64,000 nt of DNA, taken from positions 310,001-374,000 of the forward strand of contig JAVTVY010008181.1 of the NCBI GenBank assembly GCA_036873755.1, written 5' to 3'. Source of the stretch: Hanleya hanleyi (taxonomy: Eukaryota; Mollusca; Polyplacophora; Lepidopleurida; Hanleyidae). A program made the translations under genes and the position numbers. The notes below the pieces were generated by a model. It had not been told where the DNA came from. It made no database searches and worked only from the letters and a program-made list of their open reading frames with translations. Positions 44,757 to 55,599 of the stretch are shown piece by piece (position 1 is the stretch's first letter; every line of letters begins with the position of its first letter).

Positions 44757-47549
44757 TGATGACGTTACCGATGGCGTCACAGATGACGCGAACATCCCTC
44801 AAATCGGGGTCTACACCCCGAGAGCTACAACATGACACCTCCCACGACACAATCGGACCAGGGATGGTCCATCTCTACACCAAATACCTTCCTTCACTTC
44901 CCCAAAATGTCCACTTTCGCTACTAGTCCTACTGATGACGTCACAGATGACGTGGGCAGCCCTCAAATCGGAATGTACACCCCGAGAGCTACAAGATGAC
45001 ACGTTCCAGGACGCATTCGGACCAAGGATGGTCCATCTCGACCCAAAATACCTTCCTGTACTGCCCCAAAATGGCCACTTTACTTACTACAGCCAACTGC
45101 GCATGCGCAGATTGACGCGACTTGCACTTAAAAACACACCATTCTGACTCTAACCCACACAAGCTTCACTTTGACACCTTCCACGACCCATTTGGACCCA
45201 TAGCGGTCCATCTCTACCCCGAACACACACCCACATACCCCCCCCCCAAATGCCTGCTTTCTATACCACGGCCAGACTGCGCATGCGCATACTATTGAAA
45301 ACAGACGAACCATTAGTCTAGTCGGATGCTCCTCCATGACAGCTTCAAAATAAGACCTCATACCACACCATAGGATCATTAGGGGCTCACCTAGACCCCA
45401 AAACGTCCACCCGGTATGGACCTATACCCCATAGCCATGCAGTATAGGCCTATGGGCCTACCCAGACCTCCGTGACTTTTTCCAAAACTTTCACCGCTTA
45501 CCTCCGCGACCCATTCCATCGTGTTCTAAATGACGAGACGAGAAAAACAAGACCAAACAACCCATATCACAATGAACGTGTGTGAATTTCCCAGGTGGAA
45601 CCTATACCCCCATAGCCAACCTATAGGCCTATATACAGCCCTACCCGGTACTTTTCCAAAAATTTCACCGCTTACCTCCGGGACCCCTCCCATCATGTTC
45701 TAAATGACGAGACGAGAAAAACAAGACCAAACAACCCATATCACAATGAACGTGTGTGAATTTCCCAGGTTGGACCTATCCCCCATATAGCCAGCCTATG
45801 GGCCTACCCAAGCCTCGGTGAGCTTTTCACAAAATTTCACCGTTTCGTTCCGGGACCCTTCCCATTGTGATTTTCTCGGCGAGACGAGAAAAACGCGACC
45901 CCACAACCCATAGCAAAGCCCACAAAAAAAATTGACCACTCCTCCCCCCCATATAGCCAGTATGAGCCTATATACAGACCTCGGTGACTTTTCCCCAAAA
46001 TTTCACCGATTCGCTCCGAAACCCTTCCCATTGTCATTTTCTTGGCGAGACGAGAAAAACGAGACCCCACAAGCCATAGTAAAGCCCACAAAAAAAATTG
46101 ACCACCCCTCCCCAATATAGCCAGTATGAGCCTATATACAGACCTCGGTGACTTTTCCCAAAAATTTCACCGATTCGCTCCGGGACCCTTCCCATCGTGT
46201 TCTAAATGACGAGACGTGAAAAACAAGACCAAACAACCCATATCACAATGAACGTGTGTGAATTTCCCAGGCTGGACCTATCCCCCATAGCCAGCCTATG
46301 GAGCTATATGAGCCTATATGGCACTTTTCCAAAAATTTCACCGTTTCGCTCCGGGACCCTTCCCATCGTGTTCTAAATGACGAGACGTGAAAAACAAGAC
46401 CAAACAACCCATATCACAATGAACGTGTGTGAATTTTCCAGGTTGGACCTATACCCCCCCATAGCCAGCCTATAGGCCTATATACAGACCTCGGTGACTT
46501 TTTCCAAAAATTTCACCGCTTCGCTCCGGGACCCCTCCCATTGTGTTTTTCTCGGCGAGACGAGAAAAACGAGACCCCACAACCCATAGTAAAGCCCACA
46601 AAAAAATTGACCACCCCTCCCCCCATATAGCCAGTATGAGCCTATATACAGACCTCGGTGACTTTTCCCAAAAATTTCACCGATTCGCTCCGGGACCCTT
46701 CCCATTGTCATTTTCTTGGCGAGACGAGAAAAACGAGACCCCACAAGCCATAGTAAAGCCCACAAAAAGAATTTGACCATCTCCATACCCCATACAGGCA
46801 TTTTCCCTTATATTGTATAATACAGGCCCCTATTGTAGGGGTAAAGTCCGTATTCCGCTTTTTATAGTTTCGGGAAAAAATCCTAATTTTACATGCACCC
46901 ACCCCATTGACTTGATAGGCAGGCCCCGATAAGCCCGGGGACCGATATTAGCCCTTTTGGCTAGGGTTGATAGGTGTTTTCCCTTATTTTACGGGTAAAG
47001 TCCGTATTCCGCTTTTTTCTGGAGAAATTTTTACATGCACCCATCCCATTGACTTGATAGGCAGGTCTCAATAAGTCCGGAGACCAATATTAGCCCTTTT
47101 GGCTAGGGTTGATAGAGGTTTTCCCCTATTTTAGGGGTAAAGTCCGTTTTCGGCTTTTTTCTGGAGAAAGTTTTACATGTACCCACCCATGACTGGATGC
47201 CCCTTCACGAATGCTTCACTTTGATACCTCACTCGACTCAATCGGACCATGCAGCGTATTTCAAGTCTGGGGACTACTTTTTCTCCGCGGAAGCTTTTTC
47301 TCGCGACCGCATCACCGCCAGACCGCATCACCGCGGAAGAATACATGCCCAGGGGCCCTTTGCCGGAACTATAGTCACCCAGAGTTACCTCCCCCTAGAT
47401 TGGAACTCTTCTGTGCTGAAGGTGATTTTCCCCAACGATCACATGATCGTCACGTGACCGCCACCTGCCGCCACAGTTCCGCCTCAAATTTTACCCGGGG
47501 AACAATTAATGAGGTCAACCTGGCTTTATCCGTCCTTTCTATACTACTG
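44757..47549 (-). repeat. Right-arm modules of palindrome 1
   Basis: Mirror of the left arm: NRF-1/CRE-type modules (44757-45400, with GCGCATGCGCAG near 45099 and 45280), the 165-bp-type array (45410-46800), 180-bp units (46810-47170) and the E-box terminal block (47180-47549). Confidence 0.85.
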
Positions 47550-48107
47550 GAATCTATGAACTATGGCCACCTACCTCCCATCTTTAATTTCACAGTCAAA
47601 TCGGACATTTCATCTCGTCGCATTTGCCGACAGGGTGACCGCGACTTTATGATTTGTTAATAAATCTATATTGAACAACAAATTGTTGGGTAACCGCAGA
47701 CCTACTTTGTGTCTTTGCCATTGCAGAAGTAAATTGCAGTGCAGCAAAGAAGTATCGATGTCACATGTGTTGAAGTTATACGTCCGGCATTACCCCGGTC
47801 TCCCCTATTAAAACAGTTCTTTCGAAGACATTCGTCCATGAACTTTCATTAACATGAAATGTTGCATTCTCAAAGAACATTATTTCACAAAACATTCACA
47901 TCGCAATGTTAAGGACGTAGGCCCTACGGATTGGTTTAAATTTTAACTGACATAAAATATAAACAGTATAACTGCTTGCGCATTTTACTTTCCTCTCCTA
48001 TTTAAAGACAATACCATTTCTTCCCGTCCTTCCCAAAATAATCCCCTGTTTATCAAGTCATTTCCTTGAAAAATAAAGACTAAAGCCATTGTATAATATA
48101 TCTTCCC
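47550..48107. other. Outer flank of palindrome 1
   Basis: 47550-47888 mirrors 39925-40261. From 47889 to 48107 I see no repeat or gene. Confidence 0.6.
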
Positions 48108-48250
48108 CTTTTCGACCTTTTTCGCTCAAATTCGAAATTCGAAATAGAAATCAATGGTTTGTTCTTGGTAACAAAATGGACAAAAAGATCCTCTTGTTAT
48201 TAGCTTACAATTATCGGACAATGGTGGGCGCCAAGATCCTTCAGGAGACT
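48108..48250 (+). repeat. Flanking direct repeat, right copy
   Basis: Same orientation and order as 33891-34045, with small indels (extra AATTATCGGACA-like segment). It closes the 34-48 kb block. Confidence 0.8.
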
Positions 48251-48359
48251 TCAATATTTCTCTCAATCCTTCTAAAGATAGAAAATCGATCAGCTAAAAC
48301 CCAACTGCTAGTTGCTCAGAATTGGATGAAATGATTGGTGCCTGAAAGATGCTCATGCG

Positions 48360-48546
48360 TCGATCGGAACAGTTGTTCAGTTTTTGGCTCTCCCATGCTT
48401 TAGTGTTTTTGGAAATCAGCTAATGTTTCTCCGATCTACAAAAAAGGCCAGAGCTTCAGTAGTGAGCAAGCTGCTAGAGTCCATTGTTCGTGATGCTATT
48501 ACTGAACTTTGATGTGCAATGAACTATTTACCAAGGTATACAACAT
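48360..48546 (+). pseudogene. LINE reverse transcriptase fragment, 5' piece
   Basis: Across frames it reads FWKSANVSPIYKKGQ and then SVVSKLLESIVRDAITEL, the K-ANV-PIYKKG and K-LE-I-RD motifs at the start of Jockey/CR1-type RTs. The NYRPVSLTS part between them is missing. The frame runs into the TIR transposon at 48547 and resumes at 51277. Confidence 0.7.
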
Positions 48547-49373
48547 AGTCCGGGATGTTAGGGCATAAAAGGGACTGTTTGGTTCAGATTCTTCCAATAG
48601 CACCAAATTTGGCCCTAAATCTATATGTCGCCCATACAATACCTTTTCGATTTTTGACGGGCGCCAAGGTAGTCGCCCCCTGGGGCCGCCATATTGGCGA
48701 AATTCATTATGGCCGCCAACCGGGTTAGAGGTCAATCGTATTTTAAACAACAAAATGGCTAGAGTCATGAATAATACAGCTTTTTAGTGGTTATCGGTGT
48801 CGGGGAATCTGATTCTGATCTTATTTCAACGATACGAGGTCAAGGTCACCCTAAAAGTCATTTTGGGGTCAAATTCGTCATTTTTAGTGGTTTTTAGTCG
48901 AGATATACAAACTAACTCATTTTATCGATTTTCGGGGTTGAGTAACCCGAATATGGCCATATTTTGACAATTTAAGGCAATATTGCATGTGAGGTTCACG
49001 ACAGAGGTCACCCGAAACAGAGATCAACCGGAGGTCAATTATAGGAAACACCAAAAGGGCTAGAATCAACAATAGTACCATAGGGCTTTGTGGCATCAGA
49101 GAATTAGATTCTGACCTTATTTTGACGATTTGAGATCATGGTCACCTCATTTGAGAATTAGAGGTCAAAGATCAACAGTTGCTATTAAAAACAATCGAAA
49201 CAAGAGTATTCAGGAACAAATGTTACTAAAATACTTCGGAGATGACATATGCTGTCAAAATGCTATAACTATGCCGCTACGTGCATTTAAATGTTCAAAA
49301 TACTAAACAAAGACCGCTTGAGCAACAGTATACCAATGATTACTTTTACTACCTATGCCTTCTGGCTTGCGCT

Positions 49374-49980
49374 CTATGATGCCAGCAATAAATAATACTT
49401 GTCGTCACTGCCTTCGCATTTGCAGAGGGTCGTGTTTCGGACATCGGCATGTTGCATTTGCACCTTCTCGTGCATGCCTTGAGTCAGCCGCAGTGCATGA
49501 GAATGGCATATGCCATAGATGTGTCGCTGAGAGTGGTCCATAGCGGTTGCCATGTACTGGTGCAATCTTTGTGCCAGCTCCACTCACTGAAGTCAGGGAT
49601 TTCCTGCTGGAGTGAAGCAACTCCAGTAGAAACTCGCTTGCAGCAGCGCTCGCTTCACATGCTGCAAAAGCGCGGCTTGGGAGGTGGGATGTTTTCCAGC
49701 GATCTGGTTGCAGTAGTGAAGGTGATGCTTGGCCTCATTGACACCGGCTGCACCACATCCCTTGCTGTACATTAGTATGATGAAGCGTTCTATGAGCTCC
49801 ATATGCACGGACTCGAGAGTGTCAGGATCATGCGTGAGAGCCACCAGTGTGTCGGTGGGGTCCGATATGTTTGTACAGGCTGCCCAGGCGGTCTTTTTGC
49901 CACATCCAAGAAACCGTGACGTCGCCTTGCACCCCGTTAAGCTGTGAAAGAGAGGTAGTCCCACGGACTTTGACGGACCA
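49374..49980 (-). pseudogene. Transposon-associated protein, C-terminal fragment
   Basis: The minus strand reads GLPLFHSLTGC, FLGCGKKTAWAA, HLHYCN and HVKRALLQASFYW. The HSLTGCD-type motif, GKK-AW and HVKRA--QA--W are a pattern I recall from uncharacterised repeat-borne proteins of aquatic invertebrates. A frameshift leads to Cys-rich ends (CRCPKHDPL, LCKCEG) that resemble a CXC-type zinc domain. Several stops and shifts are present and no catalytic function can be assigned. Confidence 0.5.
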
Positions 49981-50131
49981 AGATCGGAACAGATGGTTTG
50001 GACTGAAATGCCACAATACTTTTTCCTGAACCCCTAAAATCCCGAAGTATGAATGGATCAGCGGCTTCTTAAAAAATGTTAACAAAAAGGAGCCGTTCAC
50101 ATTCATCAGCACACAGATCTCCAAGACTGAC

Positions 50132-50515
50132 ATGAGCGGACAGCTCCTTCTGTGTGCCCGTTTTGAGTCCGTGTTCTTCAACAGGCGTTGTGACCTCACA
50201 ATACTTCAACCGTGCAATCATTCCGAGACGGACACCAGGGTCCTCCTGCATCTAGCACATGCCACAGAGGAGGGTCGTACAACAGCCTATGTTCGCACGA
50301 TGGACAGCGATGTCCGGTCTTTGGAGACCCTCGGTCTGTCGGAACTCTTGGTGGACTTTGCTACTGGAAAAAATTATTGTGACATTCCAGTCCATGCCAT
50401 TTGTTCCGATCTCGGTTCGTCAAATCCTTGGCACTATCCCTTTTCCACAGCCTTACTGGGTGCGACCCGACTTCACAGTCTCTTGAGGGCGCAAGCCAGA
50501 AGGTATAGGTACTAA
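50132..50515 (+). pseudogene. Transposon-associated protein, N-terminal fragment
   Basis: The plus strand reads LQPCNHSETDTRVLLHLAHA, then AYVRTMDSDVRSLETL and ATGKNYCDIPVHAICSDLG. H-E-DTR--LH and RT-D-DV normally precede the HSLTGCD motif in the same protein. Here the two halves face each other on opposite strands because the interior is partly inverted. The HSLTGC region is partly repeated at the 3' end of this fragment in a shifted frame. Confidence 0.5.
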
Positions 50516-51281
50516 TAATCATTGGTATATTGTTGCTGAAGCGGTCTTTGTATTGTATTTCGAACATTTAAATACACGTAGCGGCGTAGCGGCATAGTTA
50601 TAGCATTTTGTCAGCAGATGTCATCTCCGAAGTATTTTGATATAATTTTTTCTGAATAATCTTCGTTCGATTGTTCTTAGTGGTAACTGTTTATCTTTGA
50701 CCTTTGACCCCAAAATGGGGTGACCTCAAATCTTCAAAATAAGATCAGAATCGGAGAATGCCACAAACCTCTATGGTATTATTTGTGGTTCTTTTGGTGT
50801 TATACCCAGAATTGACCTCTGGTTCGGATGGCCTCTATCGCGACTCTCAAATGAAATATTGCCCCGAATCGCCAAAATAAGGCCAGATTCGGGTTACTCA
50901 ACCCTGGAAACCAATAGAATGAGGCAGTTTATTTATCTTGCCTCGAAATCACTGATAATGGCGAATTTTTCCCCAAAATGACGTTTAGGGTGACCTTAAA
51001 AGGTGACCTTGACCTCAAATCGCTGAAATAAGATCACAATCAGATTCTCCGACCCCCAAAACCACTAAAAAGTGTTATTATTCATATTTCTAGCCCTTTT
51101 AGTTATTTAACTACGATTGAGCTCTAACCCGGGTGGCGACCATATTGAATTTCGCCGAATATGGCGGCCGTCTTGGCGCCCATCAAAAATCGAAATAGTA
51201 TGGTATGGGCGACATATGGACCAAATTTGGTGCTTTTGGAAGAATGTGAACCAAAAAATCTCTAACAGCCCTGACTAACAT

Positions 51282-51690
51282 GAATTTCGATCACAGCATT
51301 CCTGTGTTAGACAACTGCTTGAGATGTTCGATCAGTGGACTGAAAACCTGGATCGTGGATATAATATTGATGTTATTTATCTGGACTTCGCCAAGGCCTT
51401 CGATACTGTGCCACACCAGAGACTACTTACCAGACTTCGTGTCCATGGAATAGGAGGTCAATTACTTGATTGGATCGATCTGACAGAAGACAACGGGTGA
51501 AGATAGGTGACTCCGTCTCGGCATGGTCCTCTGTCGTCAGTGGCGTACGACAGGGTAGTGAGTTAGAACCTCTCCTCTTCCTCGGTTATATCAACGACTT
51601 ACCTGATGTGGTATCCAGTTTCGTTAAGTTCGCGGACGACACAAAAGTGTATGCTGAAATTGTTGATGCGTCAAGCTGTGTTATTATATG
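51282..51690 (+). pseudogene. LINE reverse transcriptase, catalytic core
   Basis: Reads SCVRQLLEMF, DVIYLDFAKAFDTVPHQRLL, then after a frameshift near 51470 SGVRQGSELEPLLFLGYIND and FVKFADDTKVYAEIV. These are RT motifs A (YLDFAKAFD), B and C (FADD) of a Jockey/CR1-superclade LINE. The FLS stretch between motif A and DRRQRV is lost. Confidence 0.85.
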
Positions 51691-52045
51691 ACCGTGGGTG
51701 GTACTCTTTCCCCATTGGACCATTCGCCGTCACGTGGCTGTCGCTAATTTTCCATATTGACTTCAAAGGGGGTCCATCAATGTGATATTGACCCGACGTG
51801 ACGTGTGCGTCTTCTCCGCCAATGAAAATTGTCGTTGGAATGACCGTCGGTTTGCATTATGGCTGACAGCAGGCTCAAGACCGTGGAAAGCAAGGCAAAA
51901 TGCTTATTGTATGCTATATTCTAACTGCTTTCACCAACTTAACGAGAATGTTACGAGACGTCCGGATCATATAATAAAACAATTATAGTCTTTTTATATT
52001 GGTCAATATGTGGTTTTGTGATCCAAAAGACTGTAATTGTATAAT
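51691..52045. other. Insertion within the LINE RT, unidentified
   Basis: The RT frame breaks after DASSCVII and resumes with QSDVDKPCNWSETW near 52050. The 355 bp between them are not LINE-like and contain no recognisable domain. Boundaries and target duplication are unclear. Confidence 0.5.
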
Positions 52046-52620
52046 ATTCCTCAATCAGACGTGGATAAACCGTGTAACTGGTCAGAGACTTGGCTACTAT
52101 GCTTTCATCCCTCGAAATGTAAAGCGATGTACTTAGGAGTAAATGGACCCATCAATATGTTAAGAAGGGTGGCGACGCCTATCAGGAATGCAGCAGGTGA
52201 ATGAAGAAAAGACCTGGGTGTCACCTTTGACAGGCAGCTCAGATTTGGTCTCCATGTTGGGAACTGTTAAGAAAACCAACCAACAGCTTGGTCTCATGTC
52301 CAGAACTTTTGTCTGGATAAAGATATTTTCCTCCCTTCATACAAAACCTTTGTTCGTCCACACCTTGAGTATGTAACAGTAGTGTGGTCCCCATATCTAA
52401 AGAAAGACATCAACGCAATAGAAAATGAGCAGCGCCGGACTACTAAGTGTGTTCCTGCGCTGAGACACCGTTCCTATCATGAGCGGCTATTGGGGCTCGG
52501 CTTGCTCACCTACAGACTTGAGAGAAACGATATGGTACAGTTGTTTAAAATTATGCATGACTTAGACTGTGTTAATTATCTGACTCGCAAAAGAGTCTGC
52601 CTACTCGACCAGAGGCCATA
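52046..52620 (+). pseudogene. LINE reverse transcriptase, C-terminal part
   Basis: Reads FHPSKCKAMYLG, DLGVTFDRQLRF and NQQLGLMSRTFV in shifting frames, then LEYVTVVWSPYLKKDINAIE, HRSYHERLLGLGLLTYRLER and FKIMHDLD. This is the usual order after the RT core in the same LINE group. Several frameshifts make it a dead copy. Confidence 0.85.
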
Positions 52621-52639
52621 ATCTCAAACCGGGATGCGA

Positions 52640-54110
52640 TGGCTTAAGAAATGTATTAATCGTCTTTAGAATAAAACTTTACATGGAATCTATTCATTAC
52701 TCCTTTGCACATGGAGAGCTCAGTATCTCCCAACGAAGAGAAATAATCACTCTTTTAGAAAACAAAATAGAGATTCACTGTATTAGATACTTGGAGATTG
52801 ACCGCCTTACTCAGCACAGATGATAAAATATTAGCAAAATGCCTGGCTAGTCATTTGAAACAAGTTCTGCCTAATCTTATACATGAATCACATGAAAATG
52901 GTAGATACATAGGAGAAAATGTCAGGTTTTACTGGATTTGATAGAGACACATACTGAAGACACTTTTCTTCTCTTATTGGATATAGAAAAAGCTTATGAC
53001 TCAGTTGACCATAGTTCCATAAATGATGGTTTGGACAAATCGTTAAAACTGATATGGCTGAAAGGGTACTTCTCTAGTGAGAACAGTTATTGGGTTCTAT
53101 TAGCAAATGAGATCGTCTACCTTCTTGGTTGACTGGGTTTTTACTACAATGAAATTACTCCACTAATAAGCAACCAACAAAATTTTAGGAGCAAATCTTG
53201 GATTTTTAGACTGAAATTCTAAACAATGATATCGCATTCGATCAACAAATAATATGGAACAACAAAGGCATATCATGGACACAGAAGTCGTTATACTTCG
53301 AAAGTTGGAAAAATTCTGGTATTCAATTTGTAAGGGATGTAATTTATAAGCACGGGGATGTATTATCACTGAGACAGCTCCATCAAAAGTACAATATCAA
53401 CTTGGACTATGATAACTATAAACATTGGAGTAATTAAGTCGGAGAAGGCTATCAAGAGAATACAATTGTTGTTGACAAATACAATGAGCCTTCTGTTAGT
53501 TGCGCTATGTCGAAAATTGGAGAATTGTTCATTAATGATTTTAAGGTGAACAAAAATTTGTTCTGCAATATTTTGTGTAGAAGGCAATCGGTAAGTAAAC
53601 ATATTGGTTTCACAGAAGACGAGCCGAATGAGTATACGATTTTTCATGACGTAGATGTAGGCTCTAAGCTTTTGGTTGAGAATAAGGTCAAACAATTACA
53701 ACTCAAAATTTTGCATGGCATATATCATACCAGATCTCTGCTACAAGAATATAAAATTAAAGAATCTCATTTATGTTAAAGTTGTAATGTCGAAGATACC
53801 ATTGGACATCACTTTTATTGTCGAGATAAAACTGATTTTTGAAAACATATTGAAAAGGTGATTGAATGGTATGTTTGTTAGAAGCAGATGTAAAACTATC
53901 GAAAGTAAATGTATTGTATCGGTACTTTGGTGGCACTGAAGAAATCAAACTCGCAATTTTTTGTTTGCTCTATGCCAAATACTATGCATATATTTGCAAT
54001 TACGCGAAATGTCCATTGTACTTTGTGAACTGTATAACGATTTACATTCAGTTGTTCGGATGTTTCAGCTGTTACCAGGAAGCAAATTTCTTGGTAAGAA
54101 TATGCCTCAG
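52640..54110 (+). pseudogene. Second LINE (L1/Tx1-type) ORF2 remnant
   Basis: Fragments in order are GELSISQRREIITLLE, NGRYIGENVR, FLLLLDIEKAYDSVDH (RT motif A), IIWNNKGISWTQKSLYFE, then LQLKILHGIYHTRSLLQEYK and HLC with the following CNVEDTIGHHFYC, the zinc-knuckle-like end of L1/Tx1 ORF2 proteins. The frames shift repeatedly and the FADD region is not visible. It lies directly downstream of the first LINE in the same orientation. Confidence 0.75.
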
Positions 54111-54257
54111 CTTCTCAGACAGCTTGTCGTAAGAGGCGACTAACTGAGGCACCCGTGGGGTTCCCGGGTGTGAAAAGGAATAGGACCCAACGTCGTGATA
54201 TGACTGAAATATAGTTGAAAGCGACGTTAAATCATATTCACTCACTCACTCACTCAA
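54111..54257 (+). mobile_element. SINE remnant with conserved tail
   Basis: TTCTCAGACAGCTTGTCGTA, GGGGTTCCCGGGTG and AACGTCGTGATATGACTGAA, then GCGACGTTAAATCATATTC and ACTC repeats. It has the tail family of the SINEs at 13698 and 29443 but no recognisable pol III head. Confidence 0.65.
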
Positions 54258-55544
54258 AACAAGAAAATATGGAAAATCAAACTGGCGTATCTGAGTGACA
54301 GGACTGAAATTCAATAGTGAATCTTGGAAAGTTATTTTCTATCTACCCATGCGGAACCACTGAATAGGGTTTGTCTGTTTCGAAGCAAAATGGGAGAAGA
54401 ATTGCCGAACAGACATATCGGAAGAGAAAATTAGAAATGGCATTCCTTCAAACTAAGCGGGGGGGGGGGGCGGGGGGGGAACAACTTAATGTGACGTATC
54501 ATTAACGCAGAGAAAAAATAGGAGAGGAAGACCAACCTGACCTATCTGCCATATCAAGATATTTAAAAGAGCGAAAATGGGAGGGAAATCAAACTGGCGT
54601 ATCTGACATGATTGCAAATCCAAGACTGAATATTGGGATGACTTTTAGTATGTCAGATACGCCAGTTTTATTTTTCACCCGTTTTCTCTCTCTTGGATAC
54701 TGGTATAAGGATATGTCATATAGGTTGATGGTTTTTCTCTCCTATTTTACCTTGCGAAGGAATTGCCAACTTGGGTTGTCCCCTGTCAGGTAGATGAAAT
54801 GTCATTTCTAATTTTCTCTACTTTTAGTTTTTGGTCACGACAGATTTCTCCTCGATTTTTTTTTCAAGACAGACGAGCCACATTGAGTAATCCACCTTGG
54901 GTAAATCGACTGTCATTTCAATGTGGCCAATAAAACATCATGTTTGTATATGGCAACATACAAATCGTTTAATGAAAGATAAGGATATTGAACATTGGAG
55001 ATCAGCCTTCGTCGAGGTACCAGCATATGCACAAAATAAGCTCTAAAAATTTCGATATAAGCTCACGGCTCTGGCAAGTATGTTAGCATCTAAGGTTGTG
55101 GAAAAAGGACAATAACTCCGAGCTTGGACAGTGCGTTTATAGTGGACATCCACCAGGTACTAAGCAAGAAAGTTTCAAAGTTGTTGAAGATGTACCAACG
55201 CCTGCCAGAACGCAAATACATGTTGGCCAACATAGATACAGTGCAATAAATGTGGCACAAATGATTAGGACGAGATAACGAACTGTACCATGCACATCTG
55301 AACGATAAGCATGTTTCATATACTAAGCAAGTTTCAAAATTGTTTATCAAATATTAACCGGGATTATGAACCCGACAAAAAAATCTTGTCGCACTGTATG
55401 AAGGACCATACCTCATCGAAAGCTCCCCCCCCCCCTTCTGCTTCCATGTAAGTTTCGAAGTTGCCCATCAAATAGTAACTAAGGGCCATTACTCTGTGGA
55501 AAATCATCGAAGCGCCAGTAGTATAGTAATCGTAAATTCCCCCT
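54258..55544. repeat. Dispersed repeat related to 31630-32325, then anonymous DNA
   Basis: AAACTGGCGTATCTGA words and GATATGTCATATA occur as in the earlier segment. AAACTGGCGTATCTGACAT (about 54590) is mirrored at about 54650-54669, forming a short foldback. G and C homopolymers lie near 54460 and 55425. No gene is seen. GCCAGTAGTATAG at about 55513 matches the outer ends of palindrome 1. Confidence 0.5.
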
Positions 55545-55599
55545 CCTGTTCCTGGTTCCCGAAATATTTACCATTTCGGGTACCCCGAAAAAGAGCGTC

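Larger units (their letters stand above)
39925..47888. mobile_element. Giant palindrome 1
   Basis: The left arm (39925-44320) and right arm (44354-47888) are inverted copies from ATGTTCTTTGAGAATG outside to the GAGGTCACTTCCGCTTCC core inside. In one stretch of about 260 bp (40262-40520 against 47549-47290) I count about six differences. The left arm is longer, mainly from extra TG and array units. Inverted similarity continues about 335 bp beyond the CAGTAGTATAG ends, so the duplicated unit is larger than the element as bounded by that sequence. No intact gene lies inside. Confidence 0.85.
48547..51276. mobile_element. 2.73-kb long-TIR transposon inserted in a LINE
   Basis: TIRs of about 800 bp (48547-49375 and 50490-51276) start AGTCCGGGATGTTAG and AGTCAGGGCTGTTAG. 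AACAT flanks the element at 48542-48546 and 51277-51281. Joining across the duplication restores the LINE motif QHEFRSQHSC, which confirms the boundaries. Part of the interior is also inverted (49930-50030 against 50360-50480), so the element is nearly one foldback. The superfamily is not assigned. Confidence 0.85.
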
